NCBI GenBank assembly: GCA_963720705.1
Contig: CAVRGJ010000005.1
Span: 434,001 to 498,000 of the forward strand
From: DASWJZ01 sp963720705
GTDB taxonomy: Bacteria; Pseudomonadota; Alphaproteobacteria; Rhizobiales; Afifellaceae
DNA length: 64,000 nucleotides
Direction of reading: 5' to 3'
Under the pieces are notes generated by a model that was not told the DNA's origin, did not search any database, and saw nothing but the letters and a program-made list of their open reading frames with translations. The translations under genes were made by a program, and so were the position numbers. Within the stretch, counting starts at the first letter, position 1. Each line of letters starts with the position of its first letter. This document shows, piece after piece, positions 46,372 through 54,857 of the stretch.

Positions 46372-47400
46372 TCACTCGGCCGCCTGCTTCGTGCCGTAGT
46401 CGATAACGTCGGCGACCGCCGCCTCGATCTTGGCGACGCTTGGGATGTAGAGATCCTCGAGCGCCGGGGAGAACGGCACCGGCGCGTGCGGCGCGGTGAC
46501 GAGCTTGATCGGCGCCCGCAGCGCGGCGAAAGCATGCTCGGCGACGAGGCCGGCGATGTCCGCCGCCATGCCGCAGCGCGGATGCGCCTCGTCCACCACC
46601 ACGAGCCGGCCGGTCTCCGTCACCGTCTCGAGAATCGTCTCCGTGTCGAGCGGCGAGGTGGTGCGCGGATCGACGACGGTGACCGAGATGCCGCGCTTCT
46701 TCAGATTGTCGGCGGCCTCGTTGGCGAAGTTCACCATGCGCCCGAAGGCGACGATCGTCGCGTCGTCGCCCTCGCGCGTGACGTTCGCCTCGCCGAAGCG
46801 GATGGCGTAAGGCTCGTCCGGCACCTCGCCTTCGGTGTCGTACATGGCCTTGTGCTCGAACACGACGACGGGGTCGTCGTCGCGGATCGCCTGCGTCAGC
46901 AGGCCCTTCGCTTCGTAGGGATTGGAGGGCAGCGCCACCTTAAGCCCGGGGATATGCGTGAACAGCGGATAGAGGCACTGCGAGTGCTGCGAGGCGGCGC
47001 GGAAGCCGGCGCCGTACATGGTGCGGATCACGAGCGGGGTCACCGCCTTGCCGCCGAACATGTAGCGGAACTTGGCCGCCTGGTTGAAGATCTGGTCGAA
47101 GCAGACCCCCATGAAGTCGACGAACATCAGCTCGGCGACGGGGCGAAGGCCGGTCGCGGCGGCACCGGCGGCGGCGCCGATGAAGGCCGATTCGGTGATC
47201 GGCGTATCGAGAACGCGCTCGCGGCCGAATTCGCTCATCAGGCCTTTGGTGACGCCGAGCGGCCCGCCCCAGGCGTCGTCCTCGCCGGGCGCGCCGAGGC
47301 CGCCGGCGATGTCCTCGCCCATGATGATGACGCGCGGATCGCGGCGCATCTCGTCGCGCAGCGCCTCGAAGATCGCCTGGCGGTAGCTTTTCTTGCTCAT
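46372..47400 (-). CDS. acoB: Acetoin dehydrogenase E1 beta subunit
   Basis: The 342-aa transketolase-like beta subunit of the thiamine-dependent E1. Its start MSKKSYRQAIFEALRDEM follows AGGGAGATGAC. Landmarks are MGEDIAGGLGA, the E1-beta motif TPITESAFIGAAAGAA, AELMFVDFMGVCFDQI and the C-terminal VVDEAHPRCGMAADIAG. It works as an alpha2-beta2 tetramer with the product of acoA, upstream beyond a 190-bp gap that contains a large palindromic repeat. Confidence 0.93.
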   Translation of the reverse strand: MSKKSYRQAIFEALRDEMRRDPRVIIMGEDIAGGLGAPGEDDAWGGPLGVTKGLMSEFGRERVLDTPITESAFIGAAAGAAATGLRPVAELMFVDFMGVCFDQIFNQAAKFRYMFGGKAVTPLVIRTMYGAGFRAASQHSQCLYPLFTHIPGLKVALPSNPYEAKGLLTQAIRDDDPVVVFEHKAMYDTEGEVPDEPYAIRFGEANVTREGDDATIVAFGRMVNFANEAADNLKKRGISVTVVDPRTTSPLDTETILETVTETGRLVVVDEAHPRCGMAADIAGLVAEHAFAALRAPIKLVTAPHAPVPFSPALEDLYIPSVAKIEAAVADVIDYGTKQAAE

Positions 47401-47440
47401 GTCATCTCCCTCGACCTGCGCCGGTGGCGTCCACCAAGCT

Positions 47441-47565
47441 CCCTCATGCTGAGGTGCGAGCGTAGCGAGCCTCGAAGCACGCATTCACGCTTTTCCAGTG
47501 CCTTGTGGACCCTCCTTCGAGGCTCGCCCTTCGCAACGCTCAGGGCTCGCACCTCAGGATGAGGG
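47441..47565. repeat. Large imperfect palindrome between acoA and acoB
   Basis: The 5' arm begins CCCTCATGCTGAGGTGCGAG and contains GAGCCTCGAAG. The 3' arm has CTTCGAGGCTCG and ends GCTCGCACCTCAGGATGAGG. The arms are largely complementary over about 40 nt around a central ~35-nt segment. This resembles a dispersed extragenic palindrome of Hyphomicrobiales. Here it stands inside an operon, where the RNA hairpin could affect mRNA processing or the ratio of the E1 subunits. Confidence 0.75.
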
Positions 47566-47593
47566 AAGAGTGTGTGTTCGCACACCACTTCCC

Positions 47594-48571
47594 TCAGTAA
47601 CTCAAATAGACATCCGTCATGAGGTCCGCCTCGGTCGGCATCTCGGCGGCCTTGGCGCGCACGGTGCACGCGTCGATCTCGGCCTTCACCTCGCGGTCGA
47701 TCGCGTCGAGCTCCTCGCCCTTGAGCAACGCCGTCTCGCCGACGCGGCGGCGGAAGAGCTGCAGCGGATCGGAGTTCGCCCTGATCAGCGCGATCTCGTC
47801 GGCGCCGCGATAGGTCATGGCGTCGCCCTCGAAGTGGCCGTAATGGCGGGCGAGCCGCATGTGGATCAGGCTCGGGCCCTCGCCGGCGCGGGCGCGGTCG
47901 ATCGCCTCGCCGGCGGCGTCGTAGACGGCGAAGAAGTCGAAGCCGTCGACCTCGCGCGCCGGCAGCCCGAAGCCTTCGCCGCGGCCGACCTGGCTGCCGC
48001 CGACCGACCATTCCGACGCCGTCGATTCCGCGTAGCCGTTGTCCTCCACCACGAAGACCGCGGGGAGGTTCCACACCTTGGCGAGGTTATAGCTTTCCAG
48101 CGTCGTCCCCTGGTTGGAGCCGCCGTCGCCGACGAAGCAGATGGCGACGCCGCCGGTCTTCAGCGTCTTTGCGGTGAGCGCCGCGCCGCAGATCAAGGGC
48201 GCGCCGGCGCCGACGATGCCGTTTGCGCCGAGCATCCCCTTCGACAGGTCGGCGATGTGCATGGAGCCGCCCTTGCCGCCGCAAAGCCCGTCCTTCCGCC
48301 CGAAAATCTCGTGCATCATGGCGTTGACGTCGCAGCCCTTGGCGATCGAATGGCCGTGGCCGCGGTGGGTGGAGGCGATGGCGTCGCGGTCGTCGAGGTG
48401 CATGCACACGCCGACGGCGGACGCCTCCTCGCCGGCGTAGAGGTGCACGAAGCCCGGAATGCCGCCGGCGGAGAATTCCTCGTGCACGCGGTCCTCGAAA
48501 TCGCGGATGGTGCGCATGCGGCGGTAGGCGGCGAGAAGCTCGTCGCGCGAGAGCTGAAGCCCCGAAGGCAT
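47594..48571 (-). CDS. acoA: Acetoin dehydrogenase E1 alpha subunit
   Basis: The 325-aa thiamine-diphosphate-binding alpha subunit. The ThDP/Mg motif runs from FVGDGGSNQGTTLES to VVEDNGYAES (about residues 152-185). STHRGHGHSIAKG and GLCGGKGGSMHI are characteristic of E1-alpha proteins of the acetoin/pyruvate branch. It is the first gene of the aco operon; no sigma-54 regulator AcoR is visible in the window. Confidence 0.93.
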   Translation of the reverse strand: MPSGLQLSRDELLAAYRRMRTIRDFEDRVHEEFSAGGIPGFVHLYAGEEASAVGVCMHLDDRDAIASTHRGHGHSIAKGCDVNAMMHEIFGRKDGLCGGKGGSMHIADLSKGMLGANGIVGAGAPLICGAALTAKTLKTGGVAICFVGDGGSNQGTTLESYNLAKVWNLPAVFVVEDNGYAESTASEWSVGGSQVGRGEGFGLPAREVDGFDFFAVYDAAGEAIDRARAGEGPSLIHMRLARHYGHFEGDAMTYRGADEIALIRANSDPLQLFRRRVGETALLKGEELDAIDREVKAEIDACTVRAKAAEMPTEADLMTDVYLSY

Positions 48572-48954
48572 TTTTGTCCTCCCGTCGCCGCGGGATTTTG
48601 GGACGCTCCGCGGCGGTTCTTGATTACGCGATGATTACGCGCGGGAGGGAGGTTGGCAAGACGCTGCGAAGTTGGCGCGACGAGGAAGCGCGCCGTCTCC
48701 CCCCTTGCGGAGGAGAGACGGAGAGGGGGAAGGCCGCGGCCTCAACGCAACCTTCTCCCGATACCGGGACAAGGTGTCTCCGAAGGCGACGGATGAGGGT
48801 GATTCGTGCTCGCGCGTCTCGAACTCGCTGATCAAGAGCATGCGGCGGGAGGCGTGAGGAAGATAGCGCGAGCGCTACGGCGCCCCCCGCAGGAAATCCC
48901 GCGTATAAGTTGTCGGTTGACCGATCGCCCAGAGGTTGTGCTTAATCAAGCCTG
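48572..48954. other. Intergenic region at the edge of the HD/kinase insertion
   Basis: Between acoA and the HD gene. It contains GC-rich repeat sequence (see 48751-48799) and, near its end, a drop in GC content. A weak promoter-like TTGACC...TTAATC pair lies just before the HD gene start, with a 19-nt spacer that is longer than ideal. No ribosome site is obvious before the ATG at 48955. Confidence 0.4.
48751..48799 (+). repeat. 49-bp repeat, left copy flanking the HD/kinase pair
   Basis: It begins CCTTCTCCCGATACCGGG and ends GAAGGCGACGGATGAGGG. The reverse complement at 51794-51842 matches 46 of 49 bases. Both have an internal CTCCCGxxACCGGGA hairpin. Similar elements are widespread in alphaproteobacteria, so they may be older residents rather than ends of the insertion. 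Confidence 0.75.
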
Positions 48955-50385
48955 ATGCTTAGCCAGATTCCAAACTCAGTCATCCGTGACAATATCGAGG
49001 GCAACCGGCTAATCCCCACCGACGACACTGTACGTCGGCTCATGGACACGCCTGAGTTCCAGCGTCTCAGATACATCAAGCAGCTCGGCTTGGCGTCGTA
49101 TGTCTTCCCGACCGCGGAGCACTCCCGGTTTGCCCATTCACTTGGAGTGTACGCTACCGCCTACAAAGCGTTTGATCATCTTCGGCTTCGAGCACACGAT
49201 CTACTTATAGACATTCCCGTCATCGCATTGGACCAGAACACCCGCTCGGAGTTTCTGATCGCGGCGCTGTGCCACGATATTGGCCATTCAGCATTCTCGC
49301 ACGTGCTTGAGACGATTCTCCTCCCAGCTGGCCTGCGGAATCACGAAGAGTGCACCGTTCAGCTAATTCGAGGAGACACCAAAATTGCTGCGGAAATTCG
49401 AAAAGTCACAGATGTGGACGCGGTGACGCTCTTCATAGAACAACGGCACCCGAACAGAGCTTTAACGAATCTTATTTCAAGTCAATTTGACGTCGATCGC
49501 TGCGACTATGTCCTAAGGGATAGTGCAATGGCAGGCGTAAAGTACGGTCAGTACGACCTTGATTGGCTAATACACTCACTCACGTTAGAGACTAACGATT
49601 TGGGCTTGCCAGTCCTTACTCTCGATGGACCACGAGGGCTCGACGCATTGCGTCAGTTTCTATCTGCGCGGCGATATCTTCATAGGCACATCTATTATCA
49701 CGCCACGGTAAGAAGTGCTCAGATATTAATGAAGGCGATTTTCGAGCGTCTGAGGGATTTGCCGGCTGGTACAATTAGGCTTGACCTTGTACCAAAAAGC
49801 TTGAGGCCCTTCATATGGGGTGCCAATGCGACTTTGCATGACTTCATAAATACCACTGACGTTGAGATTATTTTTGCGATTAAGCAATTTGCACAAGAGC
49901 ACCCCGATGAAGCCTTGAGGCATCTTTGCGGGCTTTTCCTCAATAGGAGACTGCCCAAGGCAATAGTTGATACCGGTAAGATGCACGACGAGAGCATGTC
50001 GAATTTTGTTTTCTTCGAGACGGAAGATGGCGGGGGAAGGCAGGGCGATCTCTTTGGTGATGCGCGAATCAGGATAACAGAAGTTGTTGACTCGCTCCGT
50101 GAGTTTGTCGGCGCTCGCTACGTAGCGAACGGGCTGCCATCAGAGGCTGTAAGGTATCTCGTGGCGCAGGATCGGGTAGCATTTTCGTCAGTCCCTCCAA
50201 CGGATATGCTATTCTCATTCGGTGACAAGATACTTCCCGTCGAGCGGCTGCCCCGGGGACAGCACGCCATGACGCTTGACGCTGTTCTCGAATTGTTCTT
50301 CATATCACGGGTATTCGTCCCGGCCGATTTTCAGGCGGAGGCGTCCGAGCACTTTCGGACAAATTTCTCGGGAGCGAGGGGGTGA
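48955..50385 (+). CDS. SAMHD1-like HD-domain phosphohydrolase
   Basis: A predicted dNTP/nucleotide triphosphohydrolase of 476 aa. The HD metal set is complete: H61 (SRFAHSLGV), H107-D108 (ALCHDIGHSAFSHVLE) and D181 (SQFDVDRCDYVLRDS). H111, H116 and H130 match the further His residues that serve catalysis in SAMHD1, so activity is likely. The C-terminal ~230 residues are not a domain I recognise. GC content is visibly lower than in neighbouring genes, which points to horizontal transfer. The downstream kinase gene starts inside its stop codon. Known relatives cut dNTPs, or other nucleotides; a defence or stress role is inference. Confidence 0.88.
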   Translation: MLSQIPNSVIRDNIEGNRLIPTDDTVRRLMDTPEFQRLRYIKQLGLASYVFPTAEHSRFAHSLGVYATAYKAFDHLRLRAHDLLIDIPVIALDQNTRSEFLIAALCHDIGHSAFSHVLETILLPAGLRNHEECTVQLIRGDTKIAAEIRKVTDVDAVTLFIEQRHPNRALTNLISSQFDVDRCDYVLRDSAMAGVKYGQYDLDWLIHSLTLETNDLGLPVLTLDGPRGLDALRQFLSARRYLHRHIYYHATVRSAQILMKAIFERLRDLPAGTIRLDLVPKSLRPFIWGANATLHDFINTTDVEIIFAIKQFAQEHPDEALRHLCGLFLNRRLPKAIVDTGKMHDESMSNFVFFETEDGGGRQGDLFGDARIRITEVVDSLREFVGARYVANGLPSEAVRYLVAQDRVAFSSVPPTDMLFSFGDKILPVERLPRGQHAMTLDAVLELFFISRVFVPADFQAEASEHFRTNFSGARG

Positions 50386-51524
50386 GCGTGGACGGTAGCG
50401 GAGCGCTGAATTCCCAATTTCCTAATCCCGGCCCGAACTATAAGATTTGGGAGCGCTTAGGAGGCGGTGTGTGGAAGGTAGCGTATAGGGCAAGCACGAC
50501 GAGCGGCCTTAGAGATGTTGCGCTGCTATATTTCCATGATAGGAAGCGAATTGATGAGTTTATAAAGGAGCTGTCAAATCTTCTTAGGGTTAGTCAGCAT
50601 AGGTACTCTGCTTACGTTGCGGAGATACTTGGATACAACAAGGGATTAGATGGACAGTCATTTATCATTGAAGAGCTTATAGTTAGACCCTTAGATGCCC
50701 TTGCTCCCATGAGGGATATTGTTCGCTTCTCGAAGATCGCACGAGACCTCTCACGGGGCCTGTGCTGCATTCATGAGAATGGGTTGGTCCATCGAGATCT
50801 GAAGTTGGACAACTGTGGAATAGATAATTCTGACCGAGCGAAGATTTTCGATCTCGGTTCGCTCACGAGCGATCCTGGGGAGACGACAGCCACGATACTT
50901 ACTCGCGCGCCAGAGCTCTTTAATAGCGAAGCGAGGCCACTTTTCAACAAAGAGGCTGATATTTGGGCCCTCGGGGCAACGCTGTTTGCGCTTCGAACCG
51001 GCGAGTATCCGTTCGTCCATAGAAGTGAGGTCGAGGAACGCAGAGGTGTGAATTGGCAGTTCGTTGCTGGAGAGATTAGCCTTGACGAGGCCATCAAACG
51101 GAAGGCGCACGTGGATCGCAATGTGGGCTCAAGGATCGGGGGCGCCGAAGCGGAGGCCGGCCTATTGTCAAGGATTTACGCGACCTTCCGAAACAAGGCG
51201 GAGGAGTTAATACGTGGAACGCTATCTTTCGATCCAAAGCAGCGTCCAACTGTTCAGGTTCTTTTGGACGAATGGAGTGCCCTTGCGAATTGGTCGGAAG
51301 GCGCACGCGTAGAGCGAGAGGCTCGTCCTACAAATGTAGCGATCCAACTTGAAAAGCTACTCGATGCGTGTGTCGCAGGTGAAATATCTTTGACTTCAAT
51401 GCAGATTGATCGGCTTCACCAAAGCTTCTTGGATGCAAAACTGGAAGGCGAGGTGGCAGCCAGAATCGGTGAACTTTTCGTCGGTGCAAAGAGGCAGCTT
51501 ACTGAGGTTGGCTCAACTGCCTGA
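50382..51524 (+). CDS. Ser/Thr protein kinase with WNK-like lysine placement
   Basis: A 380-aa Hanks-type kinase, cytoplasmic, without a membrane segment. Visible motifs: glycine loop G27-x-G29-V-W-K32 (LGGGVWKVAYRA), catalytic loop HRDLKLDN (D139, N144), DLG at 157-159, APE at 176-178 and DIWALGAT at 193-200. In strand beta-3 the normal VAxK lysine is Leu (DVALLYFHDRKR, L49). A lysine instead replaces the third glycine of the loop (K32), the same swap as in eukaryotic WNK kinases. Residues after ~285 form an unassigned helical tail. The GTG start overlaps the HD stop (GTGA), so expression is coupled and the HD protein is the obvious candidate partner. AT-rich for this genome. Confidence 0.88.
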   Translation: MSVDGSGALNSQFPNPGPNYKIWERLGGGVWKVAYRASTTSGLRDVALLYFHDRKRIDEFIKELSNLLRVSQHRYSAYVAEILGYNKGLDGQSFIIEELIVRPLDALAPMRDIVRFSKIARDLSRGLCCIHENGLVHRDLKLDNCGIDNSDRAKIFDLGSLTSDPGETTATILTRAPELFNSEARPLFNKEADIWALGATLFALRTGEYPFVHRSEVEERRGVNWQFVAGEISLDEAIKRKAHVDRNVGSRIGGAEAEAGLLSRIYATFRNKAEELIRGTLSFDPKQRPTVQVLLDEWSALANWSEGARVEREARPTNVAIQLEKLLDACVAGEISLTSMQIDRLHQSFLDAKLEGEVAARIGELFVGAKRQLTEVGSTA

Positions 51525-51589
51525 GGTTGGCCATGCGAAGGCGGCGCCGTCGCTACGAATTGAGGGCGTCTGACCTCCAACCCGTTGTC

Positions 51590-51613
51590 ATGCCCGGGGC
51601 TCGACCCGGGCAT
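51590..51613. terminator. Perfect palindrome downstream of the kinase gene
   Basis: ATGCCCGGG-GCTCGA-CCCGGGCAT forms a 9-bp GC-rich stem with a 6-nt loop, 65 nt after the kinase stop. It may end transcription of the HD/kinase pair, although no T run follows, and it also resembles common genome-wide palindromes. Confidence 0.4.
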
Positions 51614-51629
51614 TCATTCTTGGCTGCGG

Positions 51630-51785
51630 TCAACGCGCGAAGCCGGCGACATCCTCGAAATAGATCGGCTTCGAACCTGCGATCGCTTGCTTCAGCGCCG
51701 CTGACGGGTGGCCATAGACCGTGTGGCGCGCGAGGTCGACCATCGTCCCCAAGCGCTCGGCGAAATCTCGGTTGAACGTCGCCAT
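51630..51785 (-). CDS. Small hypothetical protein (51 aa) or gene remnant
   Basis: A short open frame beginning MATFNRDFAERLGTMVD and ending VAGFAR. Its codon use is GC-rich and the peptide has a soluble, helix-forming character. It resembles no family I can name. It lies between the palindrome and the right-hand 49-bp repeat, so it may be the 3' fragment of a gene cut by the insertion, or a genuine small gene. Confidence 0.3.
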   Translation of the reverse strand: MATFNRDFAERLGTMVDLARHTVYGHPSAALKQAIAGSKPIYFEDVAGFAR

Positions 51786-51793
51786 GTGGACCG

Positions 51794-51842
51794 CCCTCAT
51801 CCGTCGCCTTCGGCGACACCTTCTCCCGGTCTCGGGAGAAGG
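51794..51842 (-). repeat. 49-bp repeat, right copy flanking the HD/kinase pair
   Basis: Inverted copy of the element at 48751-48799 with three mismatches; together they enclose 2,994 bp that include both AT-rich genes. No target-site duplication is evident beside either copy. Confidence 0.75.
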
Positions 51843-51894
51843 TCTGCGGCGCGTAGCGCTCAGTCGGTGCTGGTGACGACGGCGCCGCTCCAAC

Positions 51895-52575
51895 TCACTG
51901 GCAGATCGGGACGCCGGGCGCGCAATTGCCGCCGCCTTCGTGGAGGTGCTGGAATAACTGCGGCTGCTGCAGCTGGGCACCCAGCGGAGGCGAACCCAGC
52001 GGCGCGGGAAGCGTAGGGGGCGGCGCGACCGTCTGGTTCTGTGCCGGTGCGCTGCCGTCTCGATACGGCGGCCAGTTGCCGTCGTGCGGCAGGTGATAGC
52101 TGCCGCCCTCATGCGGAAAGCCGCCCGATCCCTGGTCCTGGCCCTGATCGTGGCCACGGTCGTTGCCCCGATCGTGGTCGTCGCGGCGATGGTCGTTGCG
52201 GCCGTCGTGCTGCCGCATCCTGTGTGGGCGGTACGTGCGCGGGAGCGGGAACGGCTCGTACTCAGTAATCAGGTACGGCTCGGGATAGTAGACCGGCGGC
52301 GGGAGCGCGGGCGCGACGTAGCCGCGGACGTCGATGTAGGACGCATAGGCGTAGCCGACGACGCGGCGATATTCGACGCGGAACCACGCGCCTTCGCGCC
52401 CCAGAACCTCGACGACCGCGCCACGGGGAATCGTCAGAATCCGCGCGCAGCGGGTGCTCGCGCATTGGCGCAGGTTGACGTTGCCGGTCGCGCGGCCGGG
52501 CTCGGCCTGAGCCTCTGATGCAACGAGGGCGCCGGCGACCACGACCGCGGCAAGGAGAAGAGAACGGACGCGCAC
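51895..52575 (-). CDS. Secreted SH3-domain protein
   Basis: A 226-aa exported protein. The GTG start at 52575 follows AGGAG, and a clear Sec signal peptide spans residues 1-24 (LLLAAVVVAGALVASEAQA). A bacterial SH3 domain comes next (about 26-85: TGNVNLRQCASTRCARILTI ... GAWFRVEYRRVVGYAYASYI), a fold that often binds peptidoglycan. The rest is low-complexity, rich in Pro/Tyr, then Asp/His/Arg/Gly, then Gln/Pro, probably disordered. Two Cys pairs lie in the SH3 part and at the C-terminus. It neighbours an M23 peptidase gene, so a cell-wall role is likely. Confidence 0.85.
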   Translation of the reverse strand: MRVRSLLLAAVVVAGALVASEAQAEPGRATGNVNLRQCASTRCARILTIPRGAVVEVLGREGAWFRVEYRRVVGYAYASYIDVRGYVAPALPPPVYYPEPYLITEYEPFPLPRTYRPHRMRQHDGRNDHRRDDHDRGNDRGHDQGQDQGSGGFPHEGGSYHLPHDGNWPPYRDGSAPAQNQTVAPPPTLPAPLGSPPLGAQLQQPQLFQHLHEGGGNCAPGVPICQ

Positions 52576-52680
52576 GGCTGTCGCTCCTGATCGAAACGCT
52601 TTTCGCGGAATGCTTCTATCGGGAAACGGATATGGGGCCGGTTCGGTTGCCGCGCCAATTTGGCGGGGCAAGGTGCGACC

Positions 52681-54624
52681 TCAGTTCGTAGCGCTGGCGA
52701 TGGCGCCGCCTTCGTCCTTCGACAGGAGGTCGTCGACGCGCCCGCGCTCCTGCTCGAAGGCGACGAGCTCGGCGCCCTGCAATTCGTGCCCGCGCGGCAC
52801 GCGGATTTTTAAGGGGTCGACGAAGCGGCCGTTGACCAGCACCTCGAAGTGAAGATGCGGGCCGGTCGAAAGGCCGGTCGAGCCGACGAAGCCGATCACC
52901 TGGTTCTGCTTCACGTCGTCGCCGACCTTCAGCCCCTTCGCGTAGCCGCTCATGTGGTTGTAGGTGGTCTCGTAGCCGTGCAGATGCTTCAGCGTGATGG
53001 AGCGGCCGTAGCCGGCGCGCGTGCCGATCTTCTCGATGGTGCCGTCGCCGGCCGCCATGATCGGCGTGCCGGTCGGCGCCGCCCAGTCGACGCCGGTATG
53101 CATGCGGTAGCGGTGCAGGATCGGGTGGCGGCGCATGCCGAAGCCGGAGGAGAAGCGCGCGGTCGCGACCGGCTTCCTGATCAGGAATTTCTGCGCGCTC
53201 TTGCCGTCCTCGTCGTAATAGTCGACCGAGCCGTCGGTCGCGTCGCGGAAGCGGTAGAATTTGTGGGTGACGCCGCCGAGCGTCAGCGCCGCATAAAGAA
53301 TGTCGGGCGCGTCGCTCGCGCTGTCGGAGGAATAGATCACGTCGAGGTCGTCGTTCGGCGAGAGCCGGCTCTGATAGTCCACGTCGTAAGAGAAGATGTG
53401 GACGAGGCTCTTGATCACCTCGTCCGGCATGTCGAGCGAGAGGCCGGTGCCCCACAGCCCGTCGTGCAGCGTCGGCAGCGCGCCCGCCTGGTCCGGCTGC
53501 TCCTGCTCCGCCACTTCCATCTGGCCGCTTGCCGCCGGCTCGTGCGCGGCGACGTAGACGCCGTTGTCGGAGAGCGCGACGGTCGCGATGTGGCGGTCGT
53601 TCGGCTCGTAGAGGCTGACGCGGACCGGGCGGACCGCGCCGGTGTCGGGGTCGGGGGCCAAGCCGAGCCGCACCTTCTGTCCGGCGCGGAAGTCGAAGGA
53701 GAAATTCGCGACGAGCGCCGATTGGATCGCCGCCGCCTCGTCCGCGCCGGCGCCTTCGTCCATCAGCATCTTCCTGAGCGAGGCGCCTTCCTCCACCGGC
53801 AGGATCTTGTCCTCGATGCCGAGGTCGCTCGGGTCGTCGGATTTTTCCAGGAGCGAGACGTTCTCCGGCGCTATCGCGACCGCGATCGCGTTGAGCGCCG
53901 TCGGGTCGGCGCTCGCCATGTCGAAGCGCGCCGGGTCGACGTAGGGAAGCGAGGCGATCTCCACCGCGCCTTCCGCCAGGAAGGGTGCAGCTTGGCGCAC
54001 GCGGCCCTCAACTTCGGCCACGTCGAGGGCCGCGGATTCGTCGTAATCGCCGCCGGAAAGCGGGAAATCCACGACTGAGATCGCCACCTCCCCGTCGACC
54101 TCCGCGCCGTAGACCGAATCACTTGCGGAGGTCACCTCCATCGGCGGCGTCTCGTCGCCGCCGGTGAAGATGTCGGCGGCCTGGAACGGAGGCACTTTTG
54201 CAGCAATATCGGGGTCCACCGGTGCGGCAAGAGTTGTGTGGACATGCGCGAACGGGCGCACGCGCACGATGTTCTTGTCGTTCTCCCTCGTCACCGTGGA
54301 GATCTGGATGACGTGCCGAGACACCTTGCTTTCCGGCACCGGACGGAAGCGGTCGCCCTTTTCGGCGACCTCAGTGTCGCCGGCGAAACCGTGCGCAAAC
54401 GCCGGGCGCACCACTGCATATTCGTCGAGCCCGATCGCGGCTTGAAGCGCGCCGCCGACGAGCGCGGCGGAGAAGAGGCCGGTCAGCACGGAGCCCGCGA
54501 GCCAACGCAGGCTTACGCGGCGGCGGTCGGGCGGGCCGTTTGTGATGTTGCGCGTGTAGAGGGGATCCTCGTCTCCGAGGTCAACGAGCGGCCGCTGCAG
54601 GCGTTGTCGTTGCAAATCCGGCAA
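52681..54624 (-). CDS. M23-family peptidoglycan endopeptidase, membrane-anchored
   Basis: A 647-aa zinc metallopeptidase. One N-terminal membrane helix (about residues 41-65) is followed by a long periplasmic region with a LysM-like/OapA-like middle section (KVRLGLAPDPDTG). The C-terminal M23 domain has the zinc ligands in MHTGVDWAAPTG (H509, D513) and GPHLHFEV (near 589-591). Such enzymes cut peptide cross-links during growth and division. The frame opens with TTG codons at 54624 and 54615 and lacks a good ATG near the N-terminus, so the exact start is uncertain. Confidence 0.92.
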   Translation of the reverse strand: MPDLQRQRLQRPLVDLGDEDPLYTRNITNGPPDRRRVSLRWLAGSVLTGLFSAALVGGALQAAIGLDEYAVVRPAFAHGFAGDTEVAEKGDRFRPVPESKVSRHVIQISTVTRENDKNIVRVRPFAHVHTTLAAPVDPDIAAKVPPFQAADIFTGGDETPPMEVTSASDSVYGAEVDGEVAISVVDFPLSGGDYDESAALDVAEVEGRVRQAAPFLAEGAVEIASLPYVDPARFDMASADPTALNAIAVAIAPENVSLLEKSDDPSDLGIEDKILPVEEGASLRKMLMDEGAGADEAAAIQSALVANFSFDFRAGQKVRLGLAPDPDTGAVRPVRVSLYEPNDRHIATVALSDNGVYVAAHEPAASGQMEVAEQEQPDQAGALPTLHDGLWGTGLSLDMPDEVIKSLVHIFSYDVDYQSRLSPNDDLDVIYSSDSASDAPDILYAALTLGGVTHKFYRFRDATDGSVDYYDEDGKSAQKFLIRKPVATARFSSGFGMRRHPILHRYRMHTGVDWAAPTGTPIMAAGDGTIEKIGTRAGYGRSITLKHLHGYETTYNHMSGYAKGLKVGDDVKQNQVIGFVGSTGLSTGPHLHFEVLVNGRFVDPLKIRVPRGHELQGAELVAFEQERGRVDDLLSKDEGGAIASATN

Positions 54625-54857
54625 AACCCCCGTCCCCGTCCCCGAAGCGCATGGAAGACGTGAAAAGGCCGTAGGAATTAGGCCTCTTCATGACGCTTCC
54701 CGACAATGCCCTCTGACAATGCCTCCACACCTGTCAACGCTCCGAGGCGCAGAGGAAAGAATGGATGTGCTTCCGCGTGCCGCACCGCAACAACAAGCGT
54801 GCTGCGGCGCGGCCTTCGCGAGCTCCACAAAAGTGCGATGTCGCGGCTTTGCGGCTG
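54625..54857. other. Region upstream of the rRNA promoter
   Basis: Between the M23 peptidase gene and the rRNA promoter. Short open frames exist on both strands but none has convincing codon use or a recognisable product. Confidence 0.4.

Noticed and set aside
47441..47565. Repeats as a CRISPR array
   Set aside because: There is one inverted pair, no regular direct repeats or spacers, and no cas genes in the window.
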